DNA of 64,000 nt from Aestuariibaculum lutulentum (GCF_032926325.1 NZ_CP136709.1:2946501-3010500), one strand, 5' to 3'; positions 8,520 through 18,114 are shown, counted from the first letter of the stretch. Notes: a model not told the origin generated them from the letters alone. Made by a program: numbers and translations.

Positions 8520-9041
8520 ATGAAAAATTTATTAATTGTTTTTTTGTTTATGTGGTTTGTTAATCTTGGTTTTTCTCAAGATAGAGGTTGGGAGTTTCAT
8601 GGAGTGATACTGGATGATATAGTGGTAACTAATATCAATAGAAATTATTTAGCTAATGTATTGGAGGATGATATAGCCAATAGTATAAGAGAGTTAGAAA
8701 TTAAAGCTGCTCAACATGATGTGTCAAATTCCTATAAATTTGATGGGCGTGATGAGGCTTTTAAAGTGTGGCATGTTGGATCAGAGGGGTATATAGGTGC
8801 CTATTACGATAAGGAGGGAGTTATTTTAAGTACGGTAGAGAAATATAAAAATGTAAGACTTCCAAAGCATATTAGAAATGCAGTTTCTGTTGAATTTCCA
8901 GATTGGTTGGTAGACCAAAGTCATTATACTGTTTATTATGATCGAGGAAAATCTTCTGATAAGACTTATAAAGTACTATTAAGAAAAGGAAATAATACAC
9001 GAAAATTGAAACTGGATTCTGAAGGTTTAATGAAATATTAA
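8520..9041 (+). CDS. Secreted hypothetical protein, PepSY-like fold suspected
   Basis: A 173-aa protein with a signal peptide (NLLIVFLFMWFVNLGFSQ, residues 2-19). The mature part has two alternating strand-helix units. The second (VRLPKHIRNAVSVEFPDWLV followed by VYYDRGKSSDKTYKVLLRKG) resembles the small alpha/beta repeats of PepSY-like proteins found in Bacteroidota. Function unknown. Such proteins are sometimes misannotated as nicotinate-nucleotide adenylyltransferase, but no nucleotide-binding motif is present. It is ended by the shared terminator at 9061. Confidence 0.7.
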   Translation: MKNLLIVFLFMWFVNLGFSQDRGWEFHGVILDDIVVTNINRNYLANVLEDDIANSIRELEIKAAQHDVSNSYKFDGRDEAFKVWHVGSEGYIGAYYDKEGVILSTVEKYKNVRLPKHIRNAVSVEFPDWLVDQSHYTVYYDRGKSSDKTYKVLLRKGNNTRKLKLDSEGLMKY

Positions 9042-9060
9042 TTTATTTATGGTATGTTTT

Positions 9061-9094
9061 AGCAAAATCCCTTTCCGATGGGATTTTGCTTTTT
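9061..9094. terminator. Bidirectional intrinsic terminator
   Basis: An 11-bp perfect stem AGCAAAATCCC / GGGATTTTGCT with an 8-base loop and a T run. It ends the secreted-protein gene (plus) and the Gfo/Idh/MocA gene (minus), which converge. Confidence 0.85.
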
Positions 9095-9096
9095 CA

Positions 9097-10095
9097 TTAA
9101 TATTCCAGGTTTATAAGTTTTCTAAGCTTATCCAGTGTATTTATAAGATTGTGACTAAAGTCGAATGTCATGATACTGCTTTCAGTTTTTCCTTCACGAA
9201 GTAAGTTGTTAAAGTGAATGGTTTCAAAATTGTACCCAATAGTGTTATAATTAAAATCTTTTATTTCTTCTTGTCCATCTTTAATGATAGATACGGTTGT
9301 TGGAGCATGAAACTGTGTGTTTATTTTAATTATTGCTTTTTCGCATTCAAAAATGGCTTGTGTAGGAAGTTCTTCAATGAGTGAACTTTTTAAATAGGCA
9401 TTCACATTATTGGGGTAATTAAATGTCATGCTACAAGTAGAGTCTGCTCCATTTTCAAAAAAAGTGGCATTCGCAGAAATCCTTTTAGGAAGTCCTAAAG
9501 TTGATAAGCTTACAAAAATAGGGTAAATGCCAATATCTAATAAACTCCCACCACCTAAGGCTTTGTCGAAAAGTCTGGTGTTAGTATCGTAAGGGCGATG
9601 AAATCCGAAATCAGCCGACAGCGATTGTACTTCTCCGTACGTTTTGTCTTTTAAAAGCTTTAAAACATATTGGTAATGAGGTAAAAAGTAGGTCCATAGT
9701 GCTTCCATTAGCAACGTTTTGTTTGCTTTGGCTATAGTAATCATTTCTTCTACTTCTTCAGCATTCATAGCAAAAGGCTTTTCACACAATACGGCAATGC
9801 CTTTTTCTAAACACATGATGGTGTTTTCTTTATGCAGAGTATGCGGTGTCGCAATATATACGGCATCAACATTGGGGTCGTTCGCTAAAGTTTCGTAGCT
9901 ATCATAGGCTTTTAAAGCGTTATGCTTTTTAGAAAATTCGTTGGCCTTTTCTTGATTTCTGGAAGCTACAGCATAAAGTTCAGCATCAGGAATGGTAGCC
10001 AGATCGGTGGCGAATTTATCTGCTATTTTTCCCAGGCCTATAATGCCCCAACGTATTTTTCTTTTTTCAATTGGCGTTTTCATAAGTTTAGACAA
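9097..10095 (-). CDS. Gfo/Idh/MocA-family oxidoreductase
   Basis: NAD(P)-dependent sugar or cyclitol oxidoreductase family (332 aa). N-terminal Rossmann fold with WGIIGLGKIADKFA (dinucleotide loop, about residues 16-29), then the family motif CEKPFAMNAEE (about 105-115, catalytic-site lysine in EKP) and the C-terminal alpha/beta domain starting GGGSLLDIGIYP. Substrate unknown. The longest start overlaps the symporter stop by 8 bp; an internal ATG four codons later is equally possible. Last gene of the PIG-L - small membrane protein - symporter unit, suggesting it oxidises the imported compound. Confidence 0.88.
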   Translation of the reverse strand: MSKLMKTPIEKRKIRWGIIGLGKIADKFATDLATIPDAELYAVASRNQEKANEFSKKHNALKAYDSYETLANDPNVDAVYIATPHTLHKENTIMCLEKGIAVLCEKPFAMNAEEVEEMITIAKANKTLLMEALWTYFLPHYQYVLKLLKDKTYGEVQSLSADFGFHRPYDTNTRLFDKALGGGSLLDIGIYPIFVSLSTLGLPKRISANATFFENGADSTCSMTFNYPNNVNAYLKSSLIEELPTQAIFECEKAIIKINTQFHAPTTVSIIKDGQEEIKDFNYNTIGYNFETIHFNNLLREGKTESSIMTFDFSHNLINTLDKLRKLINLEY

Positions 10096-11848
10096 TTAGA
10101 GAGCCAAAGTAAGATAGTATGCCTATTAAGGCTACTAAAATACCTTTGTCGATGTGAGTTGTTTTGTTGAAATCGATAATTAGGCTTAAAATGATAACAA
10201 CCATGCAGCCTACGAAATTTAACCAAAGAAACGGCAAGTTTATAAATTCATAAAGGTTTAAAAAGTATAATCCGATAATGATTATCTGGGTTATAATACC
10301 GCTAATAAAAACGGCGTTTCCTTTAACGCTTTTAAAGAAAAAAGCGACTAAAAATATTCCAAGCACATTACCGTAAAAAATGGAGCCAATAATGTTTACT
10401 AGCTGAATTAAATTTTCAGCAAGCTCACCAACACAGGCTACGCCTATGGCGACGATACCCCAAAGTAAAGTGAACCATTTTGATGCAGAAACCATTTGTT
10501 CTTCGGTTTTTTCTCCTACATTCCTTTTGTATAAATCAATAGTAGTAGTTGAGCCCAACGCATTTAATTCACTGGCAGTACTTGACATGGCTGCACTTAA
10601 AATTACTGCCAGGAGTAAGCCTATTAAACCTTTGGGTAGATTGTTTAAAATGAAATGAATAAACACATAATCTTCATCGTTACTCTCAACTTTAATCTGT
10701 TGTTTTTCACCAGCTTGCTCAATTAAGTATTTTGCTTGTTGTTTTAGTTTATTTGATTTTTCGTTAATCTCAATCAGTTGTTCTTTAGCTTGCTGATTGT
10801 CTTGATTTACAAAAGAATAAATGAGCTCTTTTTTTTCTTGAAAAATATGTTTTTGTTGGTTTTGAAGTGTTTGATAGTCTTCTGAATATTCAGAATTTAA
10901 GACCAGTTCTGTTGCGGTTGGGTTGAAATTAATTGGTGCTTCATTGAACTGATAAAACACAAATACCATAACACCAATAAACAAAATAAAGAACTGCATG
11001 GGTACTTTCAAAAGTCCGTTAAAAATTAAACCAAGTTGCATTTCTTTAACCGATTTTCCAGAAAGGTAACGCTGTACCTGGCTTTGGTCTGTCCCGAAAT
11101 AGGAAAGCATTAAAAAGGTGCCGCCTATAATACCACTCCAAAACGTATATCGGTTATTAAGGTTAAAAGAGAAATCTAAAGCTTCCATTTTCCCGCTGGC
11201 ACCAGCAATATCCACAGCTTCTCTAAACGTAATATCTTGCGGAAGATCGCTAACAATTAAAAAGAAAGCGACTAGCATACCTATAAAAATAACAACCATT
11301 TGGTGTTTTTGTGTTACATTCACTGCACGTGTTCCTCCAGAAACCGTGTAAATTATTACGATGACACCAATAATGATGTTAAGCGTTAGTAAATCCCACC
11401 CTAGGACTACCGAAAGGACAATAGCCGGAGCAAAAATGGTAATTCCAGCGGCCAAGCCCCGTTGAATTAAGAATAAGATCGCAGTAAGAGTTCTGGTTTT
11501 GAGATCGAAGCGATTTTCAAGAAATTCGTAGGCGGTGTAAACTTTTAATCTGTGATATAAAGGAATAAACACCATACAAATAACTATCATGGCAATAGGT
11601 AAGCCAAAATAAAATTGCACGAAGCCCATACCTTCATTAAATGCTTGTCCGGGGGTTGATAGAAAGGTAATTGCGCTGGCTTGTGTAGCCATAACCGATA
11701 AGCCTATAGTCCACCAATGCGAAGCGCTGCCTCCCTTTAAGTAATCTTTTACATTTTTACTACCACGGGTTTGCCATGTACCGTAAGCGACTATGGCAAA
11801 AAGAGTTAAAGAAAGAACGACCCAATCTATCCAGTTTAATGTCTGCAT
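10088..11848 (-). CDS. Sodium:solute symporter (SSS family)
   Basis: Integral membrane Na+-coupled importer of 586 aa with about 13 predicted transmembrane segments. The core shows GLSVMATQASAITFLSTPGQAF (about residues 50-71), the SSS signature region near TM2, and SYFGTDQSQVQRYLSGKS (about 248), both typical of SLC5-like sugar, sialic acid or vitamin transporters. A long soluble insert (about 310-390, rich in Gln, Glu and Lys, probably coiled coil) precedes the last segments. Immediately upstream is a 36-aa single-span protein and then a PIG-L-type secreted protein. The substrate is probably a sugar or amino sugar (inferred from the neighbours). Confidence 0.9.
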   Translation of the reverse strand: MQTLNWIDWVVLSLTLFAIVAYGTWQTRGSKNVKDYLKGGSASHWWTIGLSVMATQASAITFLSTPGQAFNEGMGFVQFYFGLPIAMIVICMVFIPLYHRLKVYTAYEFLENRFDLKTRTLTAILFLIQRGLAAGITIFAPAIVLSVVLGWDLLTLNIIIGVIVIIYTVSGGTRAVNVTQKHQMVVIFIGMLVAFFLIVSDLPQDITFREAVDIAGASGKMEALDFSFNLNNRYTFWSGIIGGTFLMLSYFGTDQSQVQRYLSGKSVKEMQLGLIFNGLLKVPMQFFILFIGVMVFVFYQFNEAPINFNPTATELVLNSEYSEDYQTLQNQQKHIFQEKKELIYSFVNQDNQQAKEQLIEINEKSNKLKQQAKYLIEQAGEKQQIKVESNDEDYVFIHFILNNLPKGLIGLLLAVILSAAMSSTASELNALGSTTTIDLYKRNVGEKTEEQMVSASKWFTLLWGIVAIGVACVGELAENLIQLVNIIGSIFYGNVLGIFLVAFFFKSVKGNAVFISGIITQIIIIGLYFLNLYEFINLPFLWLNFVGCMVVIILSLIIDFNKTTHIDKGILVALIGILSYFGSLIV

Positions 11849-11849
11849 A

Positions 11850-11960
11850 TTAAAAAGCCTTGGTAATTAGATAGAATATGAAAAAATAAATGGCATTGGC
11901 GATTAATACCAGAGAATATAATTTTAACCATTTGGGCTTGGGTTGGTCATTGTTTTCCAT
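11850..11960 (-). CDS. 36-aa single-span membrane protein paired with symporter
   Basis: Short ORF ATG 11958-11960 to TAA 11850-11852: a basic, Pro-containing N-terminus (MENNDQPKPKWLKLY) and one hydrophobic span (SLVLIANAIYFFIFYLI), ending TKAF. It fills the gap between the PIG-L gene (stop 2 bp upstream) and the symporter start (1 bp downstream) with no wasted base, which argues that it is a real, co-translated gene. It may be an accessory subunit, by analogy with YhdT beside PanF or KdpF in Kdp. No database family is recognised. Confidence 0.7.
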   Translation of the reverse strand: MENNDQPKPKWLKLYSLVLIANAIYFFIFYLITKAF

Positions 11961-11962
11961 AA

Positions 11963-14488
11963 TTAGTCGTTTAGTTTTTGGTTGGGTTGTAAATGATCTT
12001 TTCCAATAGAAAGCATATTGGCAAATAGGCGGTAAGCCCCTGAAACACCTTCTGGAAATTCTCTGAAAAAGCTCAATCCTGTATAAATATAGTAGCCTTT
12101 TCCGTATTGTGCCACTAATAAACTACCTTCTTTATCCGATTCGTCTTTGTCGTGCATTGACAGAATAGGAGTGAAAGCCTTATCCCATTTATCGGGAAAA
12201 TATAAGCCTCGTTCCTGAGTCCAGCCTTCAAAATCTTTTTGTGTGATTTTGTTAGGTGAATTCAATAACGGATGCTTCGGGTCTAAAATTTTAACTTCAG
12301 CATTCTCATCGGTTACTCGATCTCGCGAAAGGGATAAACTATATGGAGCTAAATTGTCGGTTTTTAATCCGCGATTGGTATTATATTGAACAATCATATT
12401 TCCGCCTTCTTTTACAAAGTCGAAAAGAATTTGTTGTTTGAATTTAAGGTTGTCAATAGTGTTGTAGGCTCTAATACCTACAACAACAGCATCAAAACGG
12501 CTTAAAGTTTCTCTGGTAATATCTTCAGGGTTTATAACACGTACCTGATAACCTATCTGTTCTAAGCTTTCCGGCACCACATCACCTGCACCAGCAATGT
12601 AAGCGATGTTTTCTCCATGTTTTTTTATATCTAATCTAACCACTTTACTTTCACTCGGAAGCAATACGGTTTGATAAGGAATATGCTCGTAATTGATTTC
12701 AATAAGTTCTTTGGTATAGGTTTTATCACCAATATGAATGATAGGACTAATATAACCTTCATCCTGATTTTTAGGTGGAATAATGGTAAATGTTAGTATT
12801 TGTTCTTCGCCTTTGTTAGCAATGTTTACGTCTTGTTTTTCAGGGTAGACTTTCCAGTTTTCTGGATGACAAATTTCAGCTGAACCTTTTAAATTATGGT
12901 GTCCAGCCTTTACAACAAGTGTAATGTTATGTTCATGCCCGTTATCGAAAATAATAACCTTTTCTGTGATTTTAGCTGATGCTTCGGGGATGATTTCAAA
13001 CGGACGATACAATTCCCCTTTGTCAGGTTTTGAATAGCGATAAATAACCGGTTTACTAATTGTGATAGGTGTATTATTTATTTTTAAGTTGAAGTTGATG
13101 ACAGCATTCCTTGGTGTTTCAGGTTTTCCAATCAGGTTTTTATTTTCAACGGTATACATGCCCAAAGTTCCTTTCTTTTCTAACCAGTAAGGAGTCGTAT
13201 AGTCGGAATTTTCAGAAATGTGAAATGTATTTTCAAATTTTTCTGAATTGTTATTTTTCAGTACAAGATGTTTGTCTAAGATTTTACCATCGGTTTGGGT
13301 GATGCTTTCTAAAACGATATTTTGATTGCTTCGGTTTAAGGCTTCAATATTTATTCTTACTGTAGAGCCAGGGGTACTTGTTGGTGTTTCAGCCGAAGCT
13401 TCCAAGTATAAACCAGCACACATTTCAATAATGGCTTTTAATTCTTTTGTTTTTTGAATTTTCCAATGTTCATTTTGAATGTTTTGAAGCAAATGATATG
13501 CTTTTAATAATTCAGGAATATGAATCGATGGATTGTTAAAATGGAAATGCTGTTCAACAGCATATAAAATATCGCCAATGGCTTTTCCGCCTTTAATTCG
13601 ATTCCACGACGTATCGATACCAGAAAATACATCCGATTTATCTGTTACAGGCGTGCCTTTTAAAAATTCAATATATTCCTTTTGAGAACCGCGCTGATGA
13701 AGCCTTCCGAAGCCTTGACACAGGTGCTGACTGCTGGCAATAGATGCTATTTCGTTATTTGATAAACCTTTAAGCGGATAATAAACCCCAATATCAAAGC
13801 TTAGCATGTTACTTTTATCGGCTTTATCGAAGTCTTCCTGACTACGGTAAAACCAGGAGTTAGTGTTGAAAAATAAGCGTTTTGGTTGCCAGATTTCTGT
13901 AGTTTCTAATTGTTCAGAAAAGGCCGATTTATCGCTAGCTAAATCGAAAGCTTCAAAACTTAACATCGCAGAGCTGGTATGGTGTCCATGTGTGGTTCCT
14001 GGTGTTCTATGGTCGAATCTATTTATGATAATATCTGGCTGGAATTCTCGAATTGCGAGAACTACATCGCTTAAAACTTCATCTTTTTCCCAGATTTCCA
14101 AAGTCTCGTCCGGGTGTTTTGAATACCCGAAATCGTTAGCTCTGGTAAAAAGTTGTTCGCCACCATCAACACGGCGAGCCGCTAATAATTCCTGGGTTCT
14201 TATAACGCCTAAAAGCTCTCTTATTTCTGGTCCGATAAGGTTTTGACCGCCATCACCTCGAGTAAGCGATAAATACGCAGTTCTTGCTTTAACATGATTA
14301 GACATGTATGAAATAAGACGAGTATTCTCATCGTCGGGGTGCGCAGCAATATATAAGACAGAACCCAAAAAGTTTAGTTTTTGAATAGATTCAAAAATCT
14401 CTGATGAAGCAGGTGTTTTCGGTTTTTGCGCCTGTGTAAACGAAAAGGTTAGGAAAAAAATAAGGAACAATAGGGTAAGTTTTCGCAT
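11963..14488 (-). CDS. Secreted PIG-L-family deacetylase-like protein with large C-terminal extension
   Basis: A secreted 841-aa protein. It has a signal peptide (KLTLLFLIFFLTFSFTQAQ). Residues about 40-250 form an LmbE/PIG-L domain with the zinc motif AAHPDDE and TTHGHHTSS further on, i.e. an N-acetyl-sugar deacetylase fold. The C-terminus (about 610-830) contains a glutamine-amidotransferase-like Rossmann part (YQVRVINPEDITRETLSRFDAVVVGIRAYN). I use the ATG at 14486-14488 because it gives a clean signal peptide; an in-frame start 33 bp upstream would place a polar stretch before it. First gene of the symporter unit, so it may trim N-acetyl groups from a sugar before uptake (inference). Confidence 0.85.
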   Translation of the reverse strand: MRKLTLLFLIFFLTFSFTQAQKPKTPASSEIFESIQKLNFLGSVLYIAAHPDDENTRLISYMSNHVKARTAYLSLTRGDGGQNLIGPEIRELLGVIRTQELLAARRVDGGEQLFTRANDFGYSKHPDETLEIWEKDEVLSDVVLAIREFQPDIIINRFDHRTPGTTHGHHTSSAMLSFEAFDLASDKSAFSEQLETTEIWQPKRLFFNTNSWFYRSQEDFDKADKSNMLSFDIGVYYPLKGLSNNEIASIASSQHLCQGFGRLHQRGSQKEYIEFLKGTPVTDKSDVFSGIDTSWNRIKGGKAIGDILYAVEQHFHFNNPSIHIPELLKAYHLLQNIQNEHWKIQKTKELKAIIEMCAGLYLEASAETPTSTPGSTVRINIEALNRSNQNIVLESITQTDGKILDKHLVLKNNNSEKFENTFHISENSDYTTPYWLEKKGTLGMYTVENKNLIGKPETPRNAVINFNLKINNTPITISKPVIYRYSKPDKGELYRPFEIIPEASAKITEKVIIFDNGHEHNITLVVKAGHHNLKGSAEICHPENWKVYPEKQDVNIANKGEEQILTFTIIPPKNQDEGYISPIIHIGDKTYTKELIEINYEHIPYQTVLLPSESKVVRLDIKKHGENIAYIAGAGDVVPESLEQIGYQVRVINPEDITRETLSRFDAVVVGIRAYNTIDNLKFKQQILFDFVKEGGNMIVQYNTNRGLKTDNLAPYSLSLSRDRVTDENAEVKILDPKHPLLNSPNKITQKDFEGWTQERGLYFPDKWDKAFTPILSMHDKDESDKEGSLLVAQYGKGYYIYTGLSFFREFPEGVSGAYRLFANMLSIGKDHLQPNQKLND

Positions 14489-14577
14489 AGTTGAGTTGTT
14501 AGCTAAATCCAAATATACCAAAGTTAATAGCGGTAATCGAAGGGTTTAGAATTTCTTTAACGTTAAAATACTCAGGT

Positions 14578-15645
14578 TTAAAGCCATTTTCGACGTTTGA
14601 AATAAATAAGCATGGCTATAAAAAGGACAATCATAACCCCCCACAAAATAAAGTAAGAATACTTATAATGCAGTTCAGGGATGTACTCGAAATTCATACC
14701 ATAAATTCCGGCAATAAAGGTTAATGGAATAAAAATAGAAGCCATAATGGTAAGTACTTTCATGACTTCGTTCATCTTGTTGCTAATGGTTGTCATGTAC
14801 ATATCCATTAAACTCCAGATCATTTCTCGGTAAATATCTATATTTTCAGTTACTTGAATGAGGTGATCGTAAATATCACGGTAATAGGTTTTTGTTCGTT
14901 GTTGAATGAGGTCACTCTCATGTTTTTCAATACGATTAATTACTTCACGAAGCGGGAAAATGGAACGTCTAACTTTAAGAACTTCTTTCTTTAGCTCCTG
15001 AATGTTTTTTGTTGCAGATTCATCGATGGTTCCTTCAAAAATATCGGCTTCTAAATCTTCAATTTTATCTCCTAAAGTTTCAATAACGCTAAAATATTCA
15101 TCGACAATAGCATCCATAAGAATATAAAGCAGATAGTCTGATTGCATGGTTCGTACGCGGCCCTTACCTTGGCGGATACGTTCTCTTACCGAACCAAAAA
15201 CATCGCCTTCAGATTCCTGAAATGATAACACATAATTAGGCCCCAAAATAAAACTGACCTGCTCGTAATTTAGTTTTTCTTCGGCATCAAGATGAAGCAT
15301 TTTAAGGACAACAAATAAATAATCTTCATATTCATCAATTTTAGGCCTTTGGGAAATGCTTACCAAATCCTCAATTACTAAAGGATGTAAGCTGAAGTGG
15401 TTTCCAAGCTTTTCAATTGAATCAACATGGTTTAAACCGTTAATGTTAATCCACGAAACACAGTCGGTAAGTTTAAAATCGAAAGCTTCTTCAATGCTGT
15501 GTAATTCCTTTTCAATACACTGCTCTTTATTGTAATCGAAGACTTCAATAAACAGATTTTTATCGGATTTATCTCCGGTGTAAATAACACTTCCAGGAGC
15601 AAGACCCGATTTTTTGTTTTGTTTTTTTGTTCTTTTCTTAGCCAT
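14578..15645 (-). CDS. corA: CorA-type magnesium/cobalt transporter
   Basis: CorA family divalent-metal channel (355 aa). A large cytoplasmic alpha/beta and helical domain (to about 290) is followed by two transmembrane helices near the C-terminus, the first ending in the signature YGMN (315-318) that forms the selectivity filter, and a basic tail KRRKWL. A lysine-rich N-terminus (KKRTKKQNKK) precedes the domain. Last gene of the block starting with DUF2520, 20 bp after the MscS-like gene. Mg2+ is the likely ion. Confidence 0.93.
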   Translation of the reverse strand: MAKKRTKKQNKKSGLAPGSVIYTGDKSDKNLFIEVFDYNKEQCIEKELHSIEEAFDFKLTDCVSWININGLNHVDSIEKLGNHFSLHPLVIEDLVSISQRPKIDEYEDYLFVVLKMLHLDAEEKLNYEQVSFILGPNYVLSFQESEGDVFGSVRERIRQGKGRVRTMQSDYLLYILMDAIVDEYFSVIETLGDKIEDLEADIFEGTIDESATKNIQELKKEVLKVRRSIFPLREVINRIEKHESDLIQQRTKTYYRDIYDHLIQVTENIDIYREMIWSLMDMYMTTISNKMNEVMKVLTIMASIFIPLTFIAGIYGMNFEYIPELHYKYSYFILWGVMIVLFIAMLIYFKRRKWL

Positions 15646-15665
15646 GTTATAAATATATAGAATAT

Positions 15666-16205
15666 TTAAACAGCATCGGCATCATCCTCAATAGCGTCTT
15701 TTTTGATTAATGTTACCGCTCTTTGTAACATTAAGTTATTAGGGTAGGTTACCAAATCACCATTATCTAATCTTAAATGAAGATGAAAAGCGGCAATATC
15801 TTCAATAATGCCAACAATAGGAAAATCGCTGTCGTGAATTTTTATTTTATCGCCCACTTTATGCGGAAAGTTAAAAAACATAATAACTCCTGAAGTGATG
15901 TTGCTTAAAATAGACCAAACGGCAACGAAACCAACACCAATAACAGCAAAAACCGATGAAAAAATAACGGCTAAATCTTTAAAATCTGTGCCAAAAATAT
16001 AAGCCAATGTAATGAGTCCGGTAAAGAATAAGGTAACGTGAATATAGCGCCGAACCAGTCGGATACGAGCATCGTTAAAACCGCTTTTTTTTGCAATTTT
16101 AGTCACTGCAAAATTTAAAGTGTAATAGATAATAAGAAGTATAACGAGGACAATAGTAGAAAATATAATTTCTTTTTTGTTGTCTTGTAAAATGTCTAAA
16201 ACCAT
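15666..16205 (-). CDS. Small MscS-family mechanosensitive channel
   Basis: A 179-aa protein with three hydrophobic segments (about 14-33, 50-68, 74-98) and the MscS beta domain (FFNFPHKVGDKIKIHDSDFPIVGIIEDI, then LRLDNGDLVTYPNNLMLQ). It lacks the long C-terminal domain of E. coli MscS (286 aa), as many short Bacteroidota members do. It probably opens under membrane tension. Between maf (56 bp) and corA (20 bp) in the same direction. Confidence 0.88.
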   Translation of the reverse strand: MVLDILQDNKKEIIFSTIVLVILLIIYYTLNFAVTKIAKKSGFNDARIRLVRRYIHVTLFFTGLITLAYIFGTDFKDLAVIFSSVFAVIGVGFVAVWSILSNITSGVIMFFNFPHKVGDKIKIHDSDFPIVGIIEDIAAFHLHLRLDNGDLVTYPNNLMLQRAVTLIKKDAIEDDADAV

Positions 16206-16261
16206 AATATTAATTTTTAAAATTAAACATGAGCCTCAATTTTAATCGAATTAAAGTAAGA

Positions 16262-16855
16262 TTAAAAAGTTTCGGCAATACTGTTTAATGTCTTATAAAC
16301 TAAGTGCGTTGGTAAGCCCATAACATTAAAGTATGAGCCTTTAATTTCGGTAACGCCAATTTGACCAATCCATTCCTGAATGCCATAAGCACCAGCTTTG
16401 TCAAAAGGCTTACAGGTGTTGATATAATACCAGATTTCTTCGTCGGTTAATGCCTTAAAAGTGACGTCGGTAATACTGTATAAGGTTTTTTCAAAACTTG
16501 TAGTTGTAAAACAAACCGATGTAATTACCTGATGGGTATTATCACTCAGCGATTTAAGTATGCTAAAAGCTTCATTTGCATTTTCAGGTTTCCCTAAAGC
16601 TTTGTTGTCATGCCAAACTATGGTGTCGCTGGTAATTAGTATGTCGTTAGGTTTTAATTCATCTTTAAACGGTAGCGCTTTTAACTGTGCCAGGTAATTA
16701 CTGATTTCAAAATGGGTAAGGCGAGAAGGGTAGTCTTCTTTTACCGGTTTTAATCTAATTTCAAAATCTAAGCCCAGATTTTTAAAAAAATCCTGTCGTC
16801 TTGGTGAACCTGAGGCTAATATAATATGGTGATTTTTTAGTTTTTCGTTCAGCAT
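16262..16855 (-). CDS. maf: Maf-family nucleoside triphosphate pyrophosphatase
   Basis: Maf/YhdE-type house-cleaning pyrophosphatase (197 aa) that removes noncanonical or surplus dTTP/UTP-like nucleotides. Motifs: ILASGSPRRQDFFKNLGL (residues 12-29), SDTIVWHDNKALGKP (about 70-84, catalytic Asp) and DKAGAYGIQEWIG (about 152-164). Its ATG overlaps the stop of the prenyltransferase by one base (TAATG). Confidence 0.93.
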   Translation of the reverse strand: MLNEKLKNHHIILASGSPRRQDFFKNLGLDFEIRLKPVKEDYPSRLTHFEISNYLAQLKALPFKDELKPNDILITSDTIVWHDNKALGKPENANEAFSILKSLSDNTHQVITSVCFTTTSFEKTLYSITDVTFKALTDEEIWYYINTCKPFDKAGAYGIQEWIGQIGVTEIKGSYFNVMGLPTHLVYKTLNSIAETF

Positions 16856-17769
16856 TATTTAAGTAAAATATACTTGTATAAAAGTAATGAAAGCATTCCG
16901 AAAAGCATAATTATTTTAAAAAGGTTACTCACTTGACCATAAGTGATTTTATCTTTTACACTAAAGATTTTAATGGAGGTGAAAATTAAAGGACCGATAA
17001 TTAACGTGATAAAATACAGGCTGACTATGATGTTTTTATATAAACTATTGAAAACATAAATAAACAGAGTTGTGGCCGTTATAAGGCTTAAAGTGAACAA
17101 AATGTTTTTGGTTAATTTTTCTCCTAAAACAATGGGTAATGTGTGCATTCCCGTTTTTTTATCTCCATCAATATCTTCTAAATCTTTTACTATTTCACGA
17201 AGTAGATTTATGCTGAATGCAAAAACGGCATAGTTGAAAATAATTTTAAAAAAGAACAATTGCGTTTGCCTGTTTAATTCTGTTATTTCAGGCAGAATAT
17301 CAAACAGACCAACGATCAAAATACTGCAAGCAACCAAAATTGAAACGACAATATTACCTATTAAAAACAATTGTTTCAGGTAAGTTGAATAAATATAAAG
17401 CAACGCTGAAATAACAACGAAAATGGCAAAGAAACTACTTTTGCCTATGCTGTATGACAGGTAGTAGCCCAATCCAACTCCAATAACATTGAAAGCGATG
17501 AATAAGTTGTAAGCGGTCTGCTCAGAAATGCTTTTGCTTACAATGAGTTTATCAGGTTTGTTGATGAAATCTGTATGAATGTCACAAGTATCATTTATTA
17601 TATTACCTGCCGCTGCAATACAAATAGTTGCTACTATTAAAATGAAAATTCCAAAACTATCTAATCTTGTTGAAGCACCATAAGGCTCTAAAAGTGCATA
17701 TTTAATAAGTAATTGCACAAAGGTAATCATGAGTAGGTTTTTCCAGCGAATTAGGTTTAAAAACTTCAA
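16855..17769 (-). CDS. UbiA-family prenyltransferase (geranylgeranylglycerol-phosphate synthase-like)
   Basis: Integral membrane aromatic or lipid prenyltransferase of the UbiA superfamily (304 aa, about 8-9 spans). The first Asp-rich motif NDTCDIHTDFINKPDKLIV (about 60-78) binds the prenyl diphosphate, and the second is REIVKDLEDIDGDKKTG (about 190-206). Bacteroidota homologues are usually named geranylgeranylglycerol-phosphate geranylgeranyltransferase, although the true acceptor is not proven. Part of the conserved KdsC - small membrane protein - UbiA - Maf order. Confidence 0.88.
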   Translation of the reverse strand: MKFLNLIRWKNLLMITFVQLLIKYALLEPYGASTRLDSFGIFILIVATICIAAAGNIINDTCDIHTDFINKPDKLIVSKSISEQTAYNLFIAFNVIGVGLGYYLSYSIGKSSFFAIFVVISALLYIYSTYLKQLFLIGNIVVSILVACSILIVGLFDILPEITELNRQTQLFFFKIIFNYAVFAFSINLLREIVKDLEDIDGDKKTGMHTLPIVLGEKLTKNILFTLSLITATTLFIYVFNSLYKNIIVSLYFITLIIGPLIFTSIKIFSVKDKITYGQVSNLFKIIMLFGMLSLLLYKYILLK

Positions 17770-17776
17770 GGGGAAA

Positions 17777-18094
17777 TTAAATGTTAGCCATTAAACTATC
17801 TATAAGTGTCTTTATAAAGTATAGCACACCTATAAAAAGAACACTAAAAACAGCAAATATTTTTTGATTTTGTACTTTGCTTTCTCTTCTGATTTTTTGT
17901 TTTATGTTTTCCTTTTCTGCTTTGGTAAGACTGTGATGTAGAAAATCCAGTTGGTGATGGTCGTGTGATGTGCTGTGAAGTTTATCTTTTAACGTAGAAA
18001 ACGGGATTGCCGATTTCTGATTAAATACGTTTTGGGTATTACCAAAACCTATGTAACCAAAATTATTGGCAATCCGTCTGCTTATTCTTTTCAA
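17777..18094 (-). CDS. Hypothetical 105-aa protein with one C-terminal membrane span
   Basis: Short protein beginning with a basic stretch (MKRISRRIANNFGYIGFGN), a polar His-rich middle (TSHDHHQLDFLHHS), a Lys/Glu-rich helix and a single membrane span near the C-terminus (FAVFSVLFIGVLYFIKTLI). No family recognised. It is 7 bp upstream of the prenyltransferase and 20 bp after KdsC, and is therefore cotranscribed. Its fixed place in this block in related organisms, as I remember it, supports a real gene. Confidence 0.65.
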   Translation of the reverse strand: MKRISRRIANNFGYIGFGNTQNVFNQKSAIPFSTLKDKLHSTSHDHHQLDFLHHSLTKAEKENIKQKIRRESKVQNQKIFAVFSVLFIGVLYFIKTLIDSLMANI

Positions 18095-18114
18095 AACTTA
18101 AATTATTTAAGCTG

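Noticed and set aside
13863..14246. 127-codon open frame on the plus strand
   Set aside because: It lies wholly antisense to the PIG-L-type gene, with no start context or recognisable motif; the minus-strand frame has clear domains.
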